From NCBI GenBank assembly GCA_910585065.1, contig CAJUCG010000080.1:1-12829 (forward strand): 12,829 bases of DNA, in the 5' to 3' direction. Positions 7,000 to 12,829 of the stretch are shown one piece after another (position 1 is the first letter of the stretch; every line of letters begins with the position of its first letter). The notes beneath the pieces are model-generated. The model did no database searches. It saw only the letters and a list, made by a program, of their open reading frames with translations, and had not been told where the DNA came from. Source of the stretch: an uncultured Lachnospiraceae bacterium (GTDB taxonomy: Bacteria; Bacillota; Clostridia; Lachnospirales; Lachnospiraceae). A program made the position numbers and the translations under genes.

Positions 7000-7911
7000 T
7001 TATTGCTGTTTTAAATTGTGTGCGACAACTGCGGCGAGCGCGATAGAATTTACTTTTGTTTCGAATGTATCGGAGCGGCTGGTTAAGATAACTGGTGCTT
7101 TTGTACCAGTTAAAATACAGCCGTTCTTGCACTTGGTCAGATGCACAAGAGCCTTGTACATTAAATTGCCCGCGTGAATATCCGGGAAGAGGATTACATC
7201 CGCATCGCCGACAATCTTGCGGCTCTCCGCATTTTTGTGCTTTGCCGCCTCCGGGTCAATCGCAAGGTCAAAGGAAAGTGGTCCGTCAATAATACAGCCC
7301 GTGATCTCGCCCGCATCGTTCATGCGCGTCAATTCTTCCGCGTCCACAGTAACTTGCATTTTTGGATTTACAACTTCCACTGCGGCTACCGGTGCAACCT
7401 TCGGGCATTCAATTCCGCACGCGTGCGCTACGGCAACAGTATGTTCAATAATGGCTTTCTTGTCCTCAAGTGTCGGGTATGGGATAAATGCTACGTCCGA
7501 TAAGAAGAGGAGGCGGTCAATGCCCGGCAGCTCAAATACTGCGACATGGGAGAGCGGCTTTCCGGTGCGCAGACCAACTTCTTTGTCCAACACGCTCTTT
7601 AAGAAATTTTTGGTGTCAATCAGACCCTTCATATACATATCCGCCTTACCGTCATGGACAAGGGCAACTGCGGTATGTGCTGCTTCGATCGTGTCTTTGA
7701 CATCGATAATTTCGTAGCCGGATAAATCCATTCCAAGTTCCGCCGCGATCTCGCGGATCTTGTCTGCGTCGCCGACTAAGATGGCATCTGCAATACCGCG
7801 CTCTTTTGCCGCCTTTACTGCCTCTAAGATTGGTGCGTCCTGTGCCGCTGCAACGGCAACTTTTTTCATGCTTCCTGTGATGGCAATTAGCTCATCGAAT
7901 CCTTTGCTCAT
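7000..7911 (-). CDS. ptb: Phosphate butyryltransferase
   Basis: This cytoplasmic enzyme exchanges CoA for phosphate on butyryl-CoA to give butyryl phosphate, the substrate of butyrate kinase encoded just downstream. It belongs to the phosphate acetyl/butaryl transferase family. From the ATG at 7911 it is 303 residues, the normal length. Family stretches seen: MKGLIDTKNFLKSVL (residues 94-108), LSDVAFIPYPTLEDK (137-151), DGPLSFDLAIDPEAAKHK (209-226), ILFPDIHAGNLMYKAL (240-255) and the C-terminal KAPVILTSRSD. The start has AGAGGA (7919-7924) seven bases upstream; an upstream in-frame start at 7953 would add 14 unlike residues and is not favoured. The stop at 7000 lies 28 bases before the extended buk start. 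Transcription probably begins from the promoter at 8036-8064. Confidence 0.95.
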   Translation of the reverse strand: MSKGFDELIAITGSMKKVAVAAAQDAPILEAVKAAKERGIADAILVGDADKIREIAAELGMDLSGYEIIDVKDTIEAAHTAVALVHDGKADMYMKGLIDTKNFLKSVLDKEVGLRTGKPLSHVAVFELPGIDRLLFLSDVAFIPYPTLEDKKAIIEHTVAVAHACGIECPKVAPVAAVEVVNPKMQVTVDAEELTRMNDAGEITGCIIDGPLSFDLAIDPEAAKHKNAESRKIVGDADVILFPDIHAGNLMYKALVHLTKCKNGCILTGTKAPVILTSRSDTFETKVNSIALAAVVAHNLKQQ

Positions 7912-8035
7912 TTCTTTGTCCTCTTTTCTACAAAATATTGGATTCCCACACAATTTTGCTTAGCTGTGCCAAAAGGCAGCTGCAGCATACTTTGCATAGG
8001 AAGATTGGCTGCATTAAAAACAGCTCATTGTTAAA

Positions 8036-8064
8036 ATAATAGCACCATTTGCCAGAAAAAGCAA
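8036..8064 (-). promoter_or_regulatory. Probable promoter of the ptb-buk operon
   Basis: On the minus strand, TTGCTT (8059-8064) and TATTAT (8036-8041) are separated by 17 bp, and the -10 is preceded by TG plus one base, an extended -10. The start would lie near 8029, giving a leader of about 118 bases. That leader contains a small hairpin (AGCTGTGCC/GGCAGCT around 7962-7981 in plus coordinates, with a two-base bulge) whose role, if any, is unknown. Confidence 0.55.
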
Positions 8065-8136
8065 TGGAAGATTACACTGATTGCCTGCAAAAAAACACAA
8101 AATATTCTGAAAACATGGAGGAAAACGCGAAACGTA

Positions 8137-8165
8137 TTGAAAACGAAACTACTTTGTGATATAAT
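8137..8165 (+). promoter_or_regulatory. Probable sigma-A promoter of the PocR/zinc-ribbon operon
   Basis: TTGAAA (8137-8142) and TATAAT (8160-8165) are separated by 17 bp, with an extended -10 TG at 8157-8158. Expected start is near 8172, about 48 bases before the ATG at 8220. Two related A-rich direct repeats, GAAAACGCGAAAC (8121-8133) and GAAAACGAAAC (8139-8149), surround the -35 and may be a regulator site. Confidence 0.75.
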
Positions 8166-8219
8166 AGCTTTGTGTATTTACAGGGCAAAGAAAATTAGCA
8201 TTCAGAGAGGGGAAAAGAT

Positions 8220-8996
8220 ATGGAATTAAAAGATTTTATGGATTTGAAGCTGCTGCAGGATATTCTCAATCAATTTTCGGACGCGACGGGGCTTGCAGCG
8301 GTCGCAGTGGATAATAAGGGCAATGAGATAACTGAGAGATTCAATTACACGGATTTTTGTGCGAAGTATACGCGCGGGACAAGGGAGGGGCAGCGCCGCT
8401 GTACGAAATGCGATAATGAGTGTACGGGGACCTATCATTGCCATGCGGGGCTGATGGACTTTTCCTGTGATATTGTAGTGAACGGGGAGAAACTCGGCAG
8501 ATTGATCGGCGGACAGGTTTTGCCGGGGGAGGCTGACGAGGAGAAGTTTGCGGGCATTGCAAGAGAGCTTGGTGTGAGTGAAAATGATTATCTTGCGGCG
8601 TTAAGGAGAGTGCCGGTGCGCTCGGAGAAAGCGATCCGCGCGGCGGCAAGTTCTGTGGAGTTTATAGTGAATTATGTGGTGCATTCCGAGTATATGAAGT
8701 TTAAGAGTACTACCTCCACAAGGGTTATGGATGAGGAACTTGGTGTGACTACGGGGATGGTGGATCAGATCAATGCGAAGACGAAGGAATTGGAAAAGAT
8801 CGCGTCAAAGCAGAATATTCTTGCATTGAATGCCTCCATTGAGGCGGGCCGCGCGGGCGCGCTTGGTGCGGGCTTTGCGGTGGTTGCGTCGCAGATGGGT
8901 GATCTCTCAAAACAGTCTGGCGTGATTTATAAAGATATCCAGCAGTTGGCAGCGGATATCTACGGTTCAGTTCAGAAGATGAACGCGAGCAAATAA
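8220..8996 (+). CDS. PocR ligand-binding domain protein with a shortened chemoreceptor-like tip
   Basis: This is a soluble 258-residue sensor, with no signal peptide or membrane segment. Residues about 8-155 match the PocR domain: LLQDILNQFSDATGLAAVAV, a Cys cluster (Cys61, Cys64, Cys68, Cys74, Cys83) and CHAGLMDF followed by VNGEKLGRLIGGQVL. Such domains bind small ligands, including hydrocarbon derivatives in PocR. Residues about 165-258 resemble the hairpin tip of methyl-accepting chemotaxis proteins (QNILALNASIEAGRAG, then GAGFAVVASQ), but only about 95 residues are present instead of a full signalling domain, and the usual Glu and Arg in the tip (AGE, GRGF) are replaced. Ribosome binding site AGAGGGG precedes the ATG. 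It is probably co-transcribed with the zinc-ribbon gene 29 bases downstream. Its output partner is unknown. Confidence 0.85.
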   Translation: MELKDFMDLKLLQDILNQFSDATGLAAVAVDNKGNEITERFNYTDFCAKYTRGTREGQRRCTKCDNECTGTYHCHAGLMDFSCDIVVNGEKLGRLIGGQVLPGEADEEKFAGIARELGVSENDYLAALRRVPVRSEKAIRAAASSVEFIVNYVVHSEYMKFKSTTSTRVMDEELGVTTGMVDQINAKTKELEKIASKQNILALNASIEAGRAGALGAGFAVVASQMGDLSKQSGVIYKDIQQLAADIYGSVQKMNASK

Positions 8997-9025
8997 TATT
9001 ATATTGAAGGAAGGAAACCCAGTTT

Positions 9026-9613
9026 ATGCAGGAAATCACAGGAAAGGAAGCCGGACTGGCGGTGCAGGAGGCTGCGTTAGGTGATTTAGCGCAGGAGCAA
9101 AATCCGGCGGGAGAGCAAGGGGCGGCGGAATCCGATTTGGCGGCGGGAGAAGAAAAGTCTGTTGGGGAACTTGAGGCGGAGAACGCTGAGATGCGGGCTT
9201 CATTTATCCCTCTCTACACAAAGATTGGACAGAATTTTTACGAAAAGAACGAGGGCTATGAATTTGCGATTGCGGAGACAGTAAAGGAGCTTGCTGAATT
9301 AGATAAAAAAATACATACCAATCATCTTCATATCCTGCGCTTAAAGGGAATTCGCTATTGTCCGAACTGTGAGCGGATTGTGGATGATATCACTGTTTTC
9401 TGCGGCGACTGCGGGACAAGGATCGACCCTTTAGAGGACGTGGACGAGGGCAGCATCCGCTGTAGCTGCTGCGGAGCCAAAAATAGCAAGGAAAAACGTT
9501 TCTGCATTAAATGCGGGCAGAAGCTAGGGGAGATGATCCGCTGTCCGCATTGCGGGGTAAAACTTCCATCGGACGCGCGTTTTTGTGAAGAGTGCGGTAC
9601 AAAAATATTATAA
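9026..9613 (+). CDS. Zinc-ribbon protein with three CxxC-CxxC modules
   Basis: The 195-residue cytoplasmic protein has an acidic, Ala/Glu/Gly-rich N-terminus (1-50), a helical, possibly coiled-coil segment (about 50-105) and three zinc ribbons: Cys112/115/126/129, Cys146/149/160/163 and Cys173/176/187/190. Each has the CPxC...FCxxCGxxI pattern of zinc-ribbon and double zinc-ribbon families, and all twelve ligands are intact. The ATG at 9026 follows AAGGAAGG at 9007-9014; spacing to the start is long (about 11 bases). It lies 29 bases after the PocR-domain gene on the same strand and is probably in its operon. Zinc ribbons of this kind bind proteins or nucleic acids; no catalytic residues are visible, so it is likely an adaptor or scaffold. 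Specific function is unknown. Confidence 0.88.
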   Translation: MQEITGKEAGLAVQEAALGDLAQEQNPAGEQGAAESDLAAGEEKSVGELEAENAEMRASFIPLYTKIGQNFYEKNEGYEFAIAETVKELAELDKKIHTNHLHILRLKGIRYCPNCERIVDDITVFCGDCGTRIDPLEDVDEGSIRCSCCGAKNSKEKRFCIKCGQKLGEMIRCPHCGVKLPSDARFCEECGTKIL

Positions 9614-9710
9614 AGTTTGATGAATATTTAGATTATTTTATATTTATTTAAATTCGCAAAATATAATTAGTAAATTTGCAGATATTTTTTATAAAAAAAG
9701 AAAGAACTTG

Positions 9711-9739
9711 TTGACATTGCACAAGAAATCGTATAAGAT
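9711..9739 (+). promoter_or_regulatory. Probable promoter of the LamG-domain surface protein gene
   Basis: TTGACA (9711-9716) is a perfect -35. A -10 is read as TAAGAT (9734-9739) with a 17-bp spacer; TATAAG (9732-9737) with 15 bp is the alternative. Transcription would begin near 9746, about 60 bases before the start codon. Confidence 0.6.
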
Positions 9740-9755
9740 AGGATCATCAATTAAC

Positions 9756-9781
9756 AAAAATCTAAAATGTTTTAGGTTTTT
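9756..9781 (+). promoter_or_regulatory. Hairpin in the 5' leader of the LamG-domain gene
   Basis: AAAAATCTAAAA (9756-9767) pairs with TTTTAGGTTTTT (9770-9781) over 12 bp with one G-U wobble, closing a very small loop. It lies between the predicted transcription start (near 9746) and the ribosome binding site GGAGGAG (9794-9800). It could stabilise the mRNA 5' end or act as a weak attenuator, because the right arm ends in a T-run. Its stem is A/U-rich, so it is not a strong terminator. Confidence 0.5.
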
Positions 9782-9805
9782 GTATAGTCGAATGGAGGAG
9801 ATGAA

Positions 9806-11557
9806 ATGAGAAAGAAGGTTTTTGCAACTTTGTGCGCGACATTGATGTTTACAAGCATCGTTTCTGTCGCGGCACCGCAGGAAGTAAAAGCAGCACCAAC
9901 TCCGCTTGCTTCCTATGATTTCGAGGATGGTCTCGGAGATATGACCCCTGCCGCAAACGGTGAGACGGCTGCGCCGAGCCATGTGACGGACGAGATCAAG
10001 GGCGGTGCAGTAAAGCTTGAATTTGGCGCGAATGCCTCGGAGAGCTACACGACATTTGCGAACCCGTTTGCGGGCAAGGAACTGTCCGCGGCGACAATTA
10101 CGGCATGGGTGAATGTGCCGGAGGATGCCCCTTTCTGGGAGTGGGACAATCTGATTAGTTTTTTTGACGGCGCGAAGAGACTGACTTTTGAGACAAGACC
10201 GTACCTTTGCTGGAATGCAGTTACGGACGATTCCCAGAATTATATTGATGTGAAAGGTCCGATGGTATTTGATAATCAGAAGGGCAGATGGGTAAATTAT
10301 GCATTTGTAATTACACCGGAAGGACAGACGATCTTTGTAAATGGTGAGCAGGTGACGGAGCCAGAGGTAGGACAGGGTGATGGCTACAATGCAGCGGATC
10401 TTCTTCTTTTCCTCTCCGCGGATACAACAAAAGCGTATCTTGGTTTGGGTTCTTTCTGGGGCAGCCAGGGAGCTTTGCTTGATGATATTGCATTCTATGA
10501 TGCGGCACTGACGGCGGACGAGATCAAGGAAGCCTGCAAGATCGATGAAGTTCTCGCAGCAATGCCGGATCTTGTTGAGCCAGATCCGACCCCGACCCCG
10601 GAACCAGTTGTTTATGAGAAAGTTGATCTTTCTACTGTGACCGCAGCCGTTCCGGAAGGTTATTCTTCCTACTATGCATTCGATGGCGATCTGACAGATG
10701 CAGTAACTGGAAAGACTGGCAATACGGTTGGTTATCAGGTAGGTATTGAGGCAGATTCTCCAGACCCTTCATTTGAGGTAGGGGTAAAGAATCAGGCAGT
10801 GGCATTCTATGGTTTCGGTGATGGCGTTAAGCTTCCGACCGCGCCAAAGGGCAGCCAGTATACGATTTCGGTTGACTGGTACTTAAAGGGTACGACCAAG
10901 CATACGCCGGGTATTTTCATGGCAAATTTCTATGATGACGGCGCGATCAAGGGTACGGACGAAGATGGAGAATGGCTCAGTATTGCACCGCTTGGATGGC
11001 AGGAAAACCTGATTGACGGTCCGATGGTCTGGTCAAGAAATGTGCCGGGCGGCGCGCCGTGGAATGATCTTTTCCGCGCGGGCAATGACCTTGCAAAAAT
11101 GGAAACCTGGTTTAATGTGACAGTAGTTGCGGACGGTGCGAAAGCAACGCTCTATGTGGACGGCTCCATTGTACAGGAAGGTCCGATCGCAGATATTGTT
11201 AAGGAAGGCACACAGCTTTATCTTGGTGTAAATGCATGGGATGCAGTGTTCAATGGCTATATGGATAATCTCTATATCTACGATCGCTGCCTGAGTGCGG
11301 AGGAAGTAGCAAGCCTGGCAAAGGATTCCCTTACCGTAGTAAAAGCGGATCCAACCCCAACACCGGAACCAACTCCAGAACCGACAGCGACAGAAGCACC
11401 GAAGGAAACGCCTCAGGCAACGGTATCTCCAGCTCCGACACAGACAGATGCAGAAGACGAGGGCAGCAATACCGGACTGATTGTAGGGATTGTGATTGCT
11501 GTTGTAGTAGTTGCAGGTGCTGTTGTAGCAGTGATGATGAAGAATAAGAAGAAATAA
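9806..11557 (+). CDS. Secreted, membrane-anchored protein with two LamG/concanavalin-like domains
   Basis: This 583-residue protein has a Sec signal peptide (about 1-29; likely cleavage after VKA), a first LamG-like beta-sandwich (about 34-245), a linker with DPTPTPEP (260-267), a second LamG-like domain (about 285-505), a long Pro/Thr/Glu linker (about 515-552), one hydrophobic segment (about 556-578) and a basic KNKKK tail. Both domains begin with a YDFEDG/YYAFDGD element and end with a DDIAFYDAALTADEI/DNLYIYDRCLSAEEV element, the usual LamG signature. LamG domains bind carbohydrates or proteins; no hydrolase domain is present, so it is likely an adhesin or binding protein exposed outside the cell. 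There is no LPXTG sorting motif, so anchoring appears to be by the C-terminal membrane segment. Start: ATG at 9806 with GGAGGAG five bases upstream. It is monocistronic, with its own promoter and terminator. Confidence 0.9.
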   Translation: MRKKVFATLCATLMFTSIVSVAAPQEVKAAPTPLASYDFEDGLGDMTPAANGETAAPSHVTDEIKGGAVKLEFGANASESYTTFANPFAGKELSAATITAWVNVPEDAPFWEWDNLISFFDGAKRLTFETRPYLCWNAVTDDSQNYIDVKGPMVFDNQKGRWVNYAFVITPEGQTIFVNGEQVTEPEVGQGDGYNAADLLLFLSADTTKAYLGLGSFWGSQGALLDDIAFYDAALTADEIKEACKIDEVLAAMPDLVEPDPTPTPEPVVYEKVDLSTVTAAVPEGYSSYYAFDGDLTDAVTGKTGNTVGYQVGIEADSPDPSFEVGVKNQAVAFYGFGDGVKLPTAPKGSQYTISVDWYLKGTTKHTPGIFMANFYDDGAIKGTDEDGEWLSIAPLGWQENLIDGPMVWSRNVPGGAPWNDLFRAGNDLAKMETWFNVTVVADGAKATLYVDGSIVQEGPIADIVKEGTQLYLGVNAWDAVFNGYMDNLYIYDRCLSAEEVASLAKDSLTVVKADPTPTPEPTPEPTATEAPKETPQATVSPAPTQTDAEDEGSNTGLIVGIVIAVVVVAGAVVAVMMKNKKK

Positions 11558-11599
11558 GATTAAAATTCAATATTGTTGGGTTAAAATCAGATAGGAAAG

Positions 11600-11635
11600 G
11601 GGCTTACTGTAAGAATTTGCAGTAAGTCCTTTTTT
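11600..11635 (+). terminator. Rho-independent terminator of the LamG-domain gene
   Basis: GGGCTTACTG (11600-11609) pairs with CAGTAAGTCC (11620-11629) over 10 bp with one G-U wobble, with a 10-base loop and a run of six T (11630-11635). It lies 42 bases after the stop codon at 11557. Confidence 0.9.
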
Positions 11636-11679
11636 ATGTAGAGTTTTTTAAAGCCAATTTTGGAAAATAGAAGGTAATA

Positions 11680-11859
11680 ATGATTTTTCAAGATTGGATT
11701 GACTGGAATGTCGATATGTTCTTAAGTAAATATAAAATTGGGGGATGTGAAAAGGAAATCAGGATCAGAATAGGGATTAGAAAAAAGAATAGAACAGAAG
11801 AGAGGGAAAGAACATGGATAAAGCATCCATTAAGGAATCAAATGGATAGAATATTATAG
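11680..11859 (+). CDS. Possible small ORF (59 aa), doubtful
   Basis: An ATG at 11680 has AGAAGG five bases upstream and opens a 59-codon frame beginning MIFQDWIDWNVDMFLSKYKI and continuing as a Lys/Arg/Glu-rich segment. No family is recognised and no good promoter is seen. The purine-rich composition of this stretch favours open frames by chance, so it may be non-coding or a decayed remnant. Within the same stretch, an overlapping 11-codon frame at 11814 has GAGGG upstream but is too short to credit. Confidence 0.18.
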   Translation: MIFQDWIDWNVDMFLSKYKIGGCEKEIRIRIGIRKKNRTEERERTWIKHPLRNQMDRIL

Positions 11860-11901
11860 TTGTTGAGAAAAAGAATTTTCCTATATTTGGTGGAATGGAG
11901 T

Positions 11902-11954
11902 AAAAAACAAAACTTCCCTCTTGTGGATAAATTGCCCTACAAGAAGGAAGTTTT
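11902..11954 (-). terminator. Rho-independent terminator of the minus-strand surface-protein gene
   Basis: AAAACTTCCCTCTTGT (11909-11924) pairs with ACAAGAAGGAAGTTTT (11939-11954) over 16 bp with one wobble position, around a 14-base loop. On the minus strand the stem is followed, after one G, by six U (plus-strand A-run 11902-11907). It lies 56 bases downstream of the stop codon at 12011. A shorter T-run on the plus side means weak plus-strand termination is also possible. Confidence 0.85.
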
Positions 11955-12010
11955 TGTCCGTAATAAGTAAATACTAAACGGAATAATAATAACTAGATAT
12001 TTCTAATTAT

Positions 12011-12829
12011 TTATTTGTTTGCTGAAACTGTAATTGTAAGACTATACGTTGTCGCTTCTGTTATTGTAGTTGCCTTACTATCAGCTCGCGCAACAGTAGC
12101 AGTAGCAGTAGCCCCGTCAATAGTACCTGCAAAAGTTGTCGGGAAAGTAACAGTAGCTGTCTTTCCGGTACTAGGTGTAACAGTGATTGTAACGGTAACA
12201 GTATTATCACTGTGGGTTTGGTTTGTTACTTCTACCGTACCTGTTGCTGTAACAGCAGAACTGCTTACTGTAATAGCATTACCGCTTACTACTGTTATAG
12301 TACCACCTAATGTTACACTGATAGTTTCTGTCTCTGAATCATCAGGATCTGTAGTTCCCGGGTTGTTAGGATCGTCAGGATCTGTAGTTCCTGGGTTGTT
12401 AGGATCATCAGGATCTGTAGTTCCTGGATTGTTAGGATCATCAGGATCTGTTGTACCACTATTTGCTGGTGTAAACGTAACTGTATACTTAGCTTCCGTT
12501 CCGCCAGTCATTGTTGTAACAGTTATAATAATGGTGGTTGAACCTGAAAGTGTCTCCTTATCAGCAGTAACTTTAAAGTTCTTTGCATCAGTTTCGCTCA
12601 AAGAGAATTTAATTGCACCGCCAGTCGCAGTTGTAAGTGTAACTGTTTTATTATCATTCGCTGCTGTAATAGTACCTGTTTCTGTTCCAATTGTATAATT
12701 AACAGTACCAGAGAATGTAGGAGTACTAGGCTGTTCTGATGTCGGTGGTGTGGAAGGTGTTGTCGTATCCGGAACAGGAGCAGGAGTGGAAGTAATTTCC
12801 TCCTTGGAAACATTGCCGTCCTCATCGGT
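12011..12829 (-). CDS. Thr-rich cell-surface protein with repeats, 5' partial
   Basis: The frame is open from the right window edge to a stop at 12011, giving 272 C-terminal residues; the N-terminus and any signal peptide lie outside. From the N-terminal side come a Pro/Thr/Ser linker (TSTPAPVPDTTTPSTPPT), a beta-rich domain (about residues 39-124 of the visible part; SGTVNYTIGTETGTIT onward), an acidic repeat linker of GTTDPDDPNNP units, and a second beta-rich Thr/Val-rich domain that ends SLTITVSANK. The domains resemble Ig-like or cadherin-like modules of surface proteins by composition only. There is no LPXTG or membrane segment at the C-terminus, so it may be secreted or attached by its missing N-terminal part. 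The TTG at 12601 is an internal codon, not the start. Confidence 0.8.
   Translation of the reverse strand, partial: TDEDGNVSKEEITSTPAPVPDTTTPSTPPTSEQPSTPTFSGTVNYTIGTETGTITAANDNKTVTLTTATGGAIKFSLSETDAKNFKVTADKETLSGSTTIIITVTTMTGGTEAKYTVTFTPANSGTTDPDDPNNPGTTDPDDPNNPGTTDPDDPNNPGTTDPDDSETETISVTLGGTITVVSGNAITVSSSAVTATGTVEVTNQTHSDNTVTVTITVTPSTGKTATVTFPTTFAGTIDGATATATVARADSKATTITEATTYSLTITVSANK
12338..12450 (-). repeat. 33-bp coding tandem repeat, about 3.4 copies
   Basis: Units begin at 12338, 12371, 12404 and 12437 (the last is partial, to about 12450) and differ at only a few bases, such as ATCATC versus ATCGTC and CCCGGG versus CCTGGG. Each full unit encodes 11 residues, DPDDPNNPGTT in the minus-strand frame. 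Units are contiguous with no spacers, so this is a protein linker repeat and not a CRISPR array. Confidence 0.9.

Larger units (their letters stand above)
11636..12010. other. Intergenic region between two convergent genes
   Basis: About 375 bases of A/T- and purine-rich DNA. Apart from the doubtful 59-codon frame and the terminator at 11902-11954, I see no convincing gene, RNA or insertion element. GC-rich codon patterns common to the left (GCG, CGC) are almost absent here. Confidence 0.6.

Noticed and set aside
7217..7717. 166-codon plus-strand frame inside ptb
   Set aside because: Antisense to an unmistakable Ptb protein; no ribosome binding site or family match.
9656..9690. Possible terminator after the zinc-ribbon gene
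   Set aside because: Only a five-base GCAAA/TTTGC stem with a 14-base loop, separated from a T-run; too weak to call.
12338..12450. Possible CRISPR array from regularly spaced repeats
   Set aside because: Units are contiguous 33-bp coding repeats with no unique spacers and translate to a regular peptide.
12015..12698. 227-codon plus-strand frame rich in Val
   Set aside because: It is the antisense shadow of the Thr-rich minus-strand protein. The minus frame has coherent beta domains, an acidic linker and a terminator just downstream.

Overview
The window reads as chromosomal DNA of an anaerobic Firmicute of the Clostridia, most likely a Lachnospiraceae-type gut bacterium. The evidence is the ptb-buk butyrate pair, strong Gram-positive ribosome binding sites (GGAGG-like), consensus sigma-A promoters, a YtrA-type GntR regulator heading an ABC operon, and extracellular proteins with Pro/Thr linkers. 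Genus cannot be fixed from this stretch.

Layout. (1) 2-1777, plus strand: the C-terminal part of a class A penicillin-binding protein, cut by the left edge and ending in a very acidic tail. (2) 1799-5752, plus strand: a five-gene operon with its own consensus promoter, two matched operator-like inverted repeats and a terminator. It encodes a small GntR regulator, two hydrophobic membrane proteins, an ABC ATPase and an N-terminally anchored exported protein of unknown function. The architecture resembles the ytr operon type of the Firmicutes. (3) 5802-7911, minus strand: ptb then buk (read right to left), the last two steps of butyrate formation with ATP gain. A shared bidirectional terminator separates this operon from the ABC operon. 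In front of buk lies an in-frame 34-codon extension with its own good ribosome binding site. (4) 8220-9613, plus strand, divergent from ptb: a soluble PocR-type sensor fused to a shortened, degenerate chemoreceptor tip, followed 29 bases later by a protein with three zinc ribbons. (5) 9806-11557, plus strand: a secreted, membrane-anchored protein with two LamG-like domains, with a promoter, a 5' leader hairpin and a terminator. (6) 11636-12010: about 370 bases with no convincing gene, holding the terminator of the gene to its right. (7) 12011-12829, minus strand: the C-terminal part of a Thr-rich surface protein with 33-bp tandem repeats, cut by the right edge.

How it fits together. The penicillin-binding protein and the ABC operon are both envelope-related, but the operon has its own promoter and probably its own inducer. 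The ptb-buk pair is energy metabolism. The divergent PocR/zinc-ribbon pair could sense a metabolite and shares an intergenic control region with ptb, but a functional link is only inferred. The last two genes encode surface proteins that may contact glycans or other cells. The most interesting items for follow-up are the buk N-terminal extension, the twin operator of the ABC operon, its unrecognised exported component, and the minimal PocR-chemoreceptor-tip protein with its zinc-ribbon partner.
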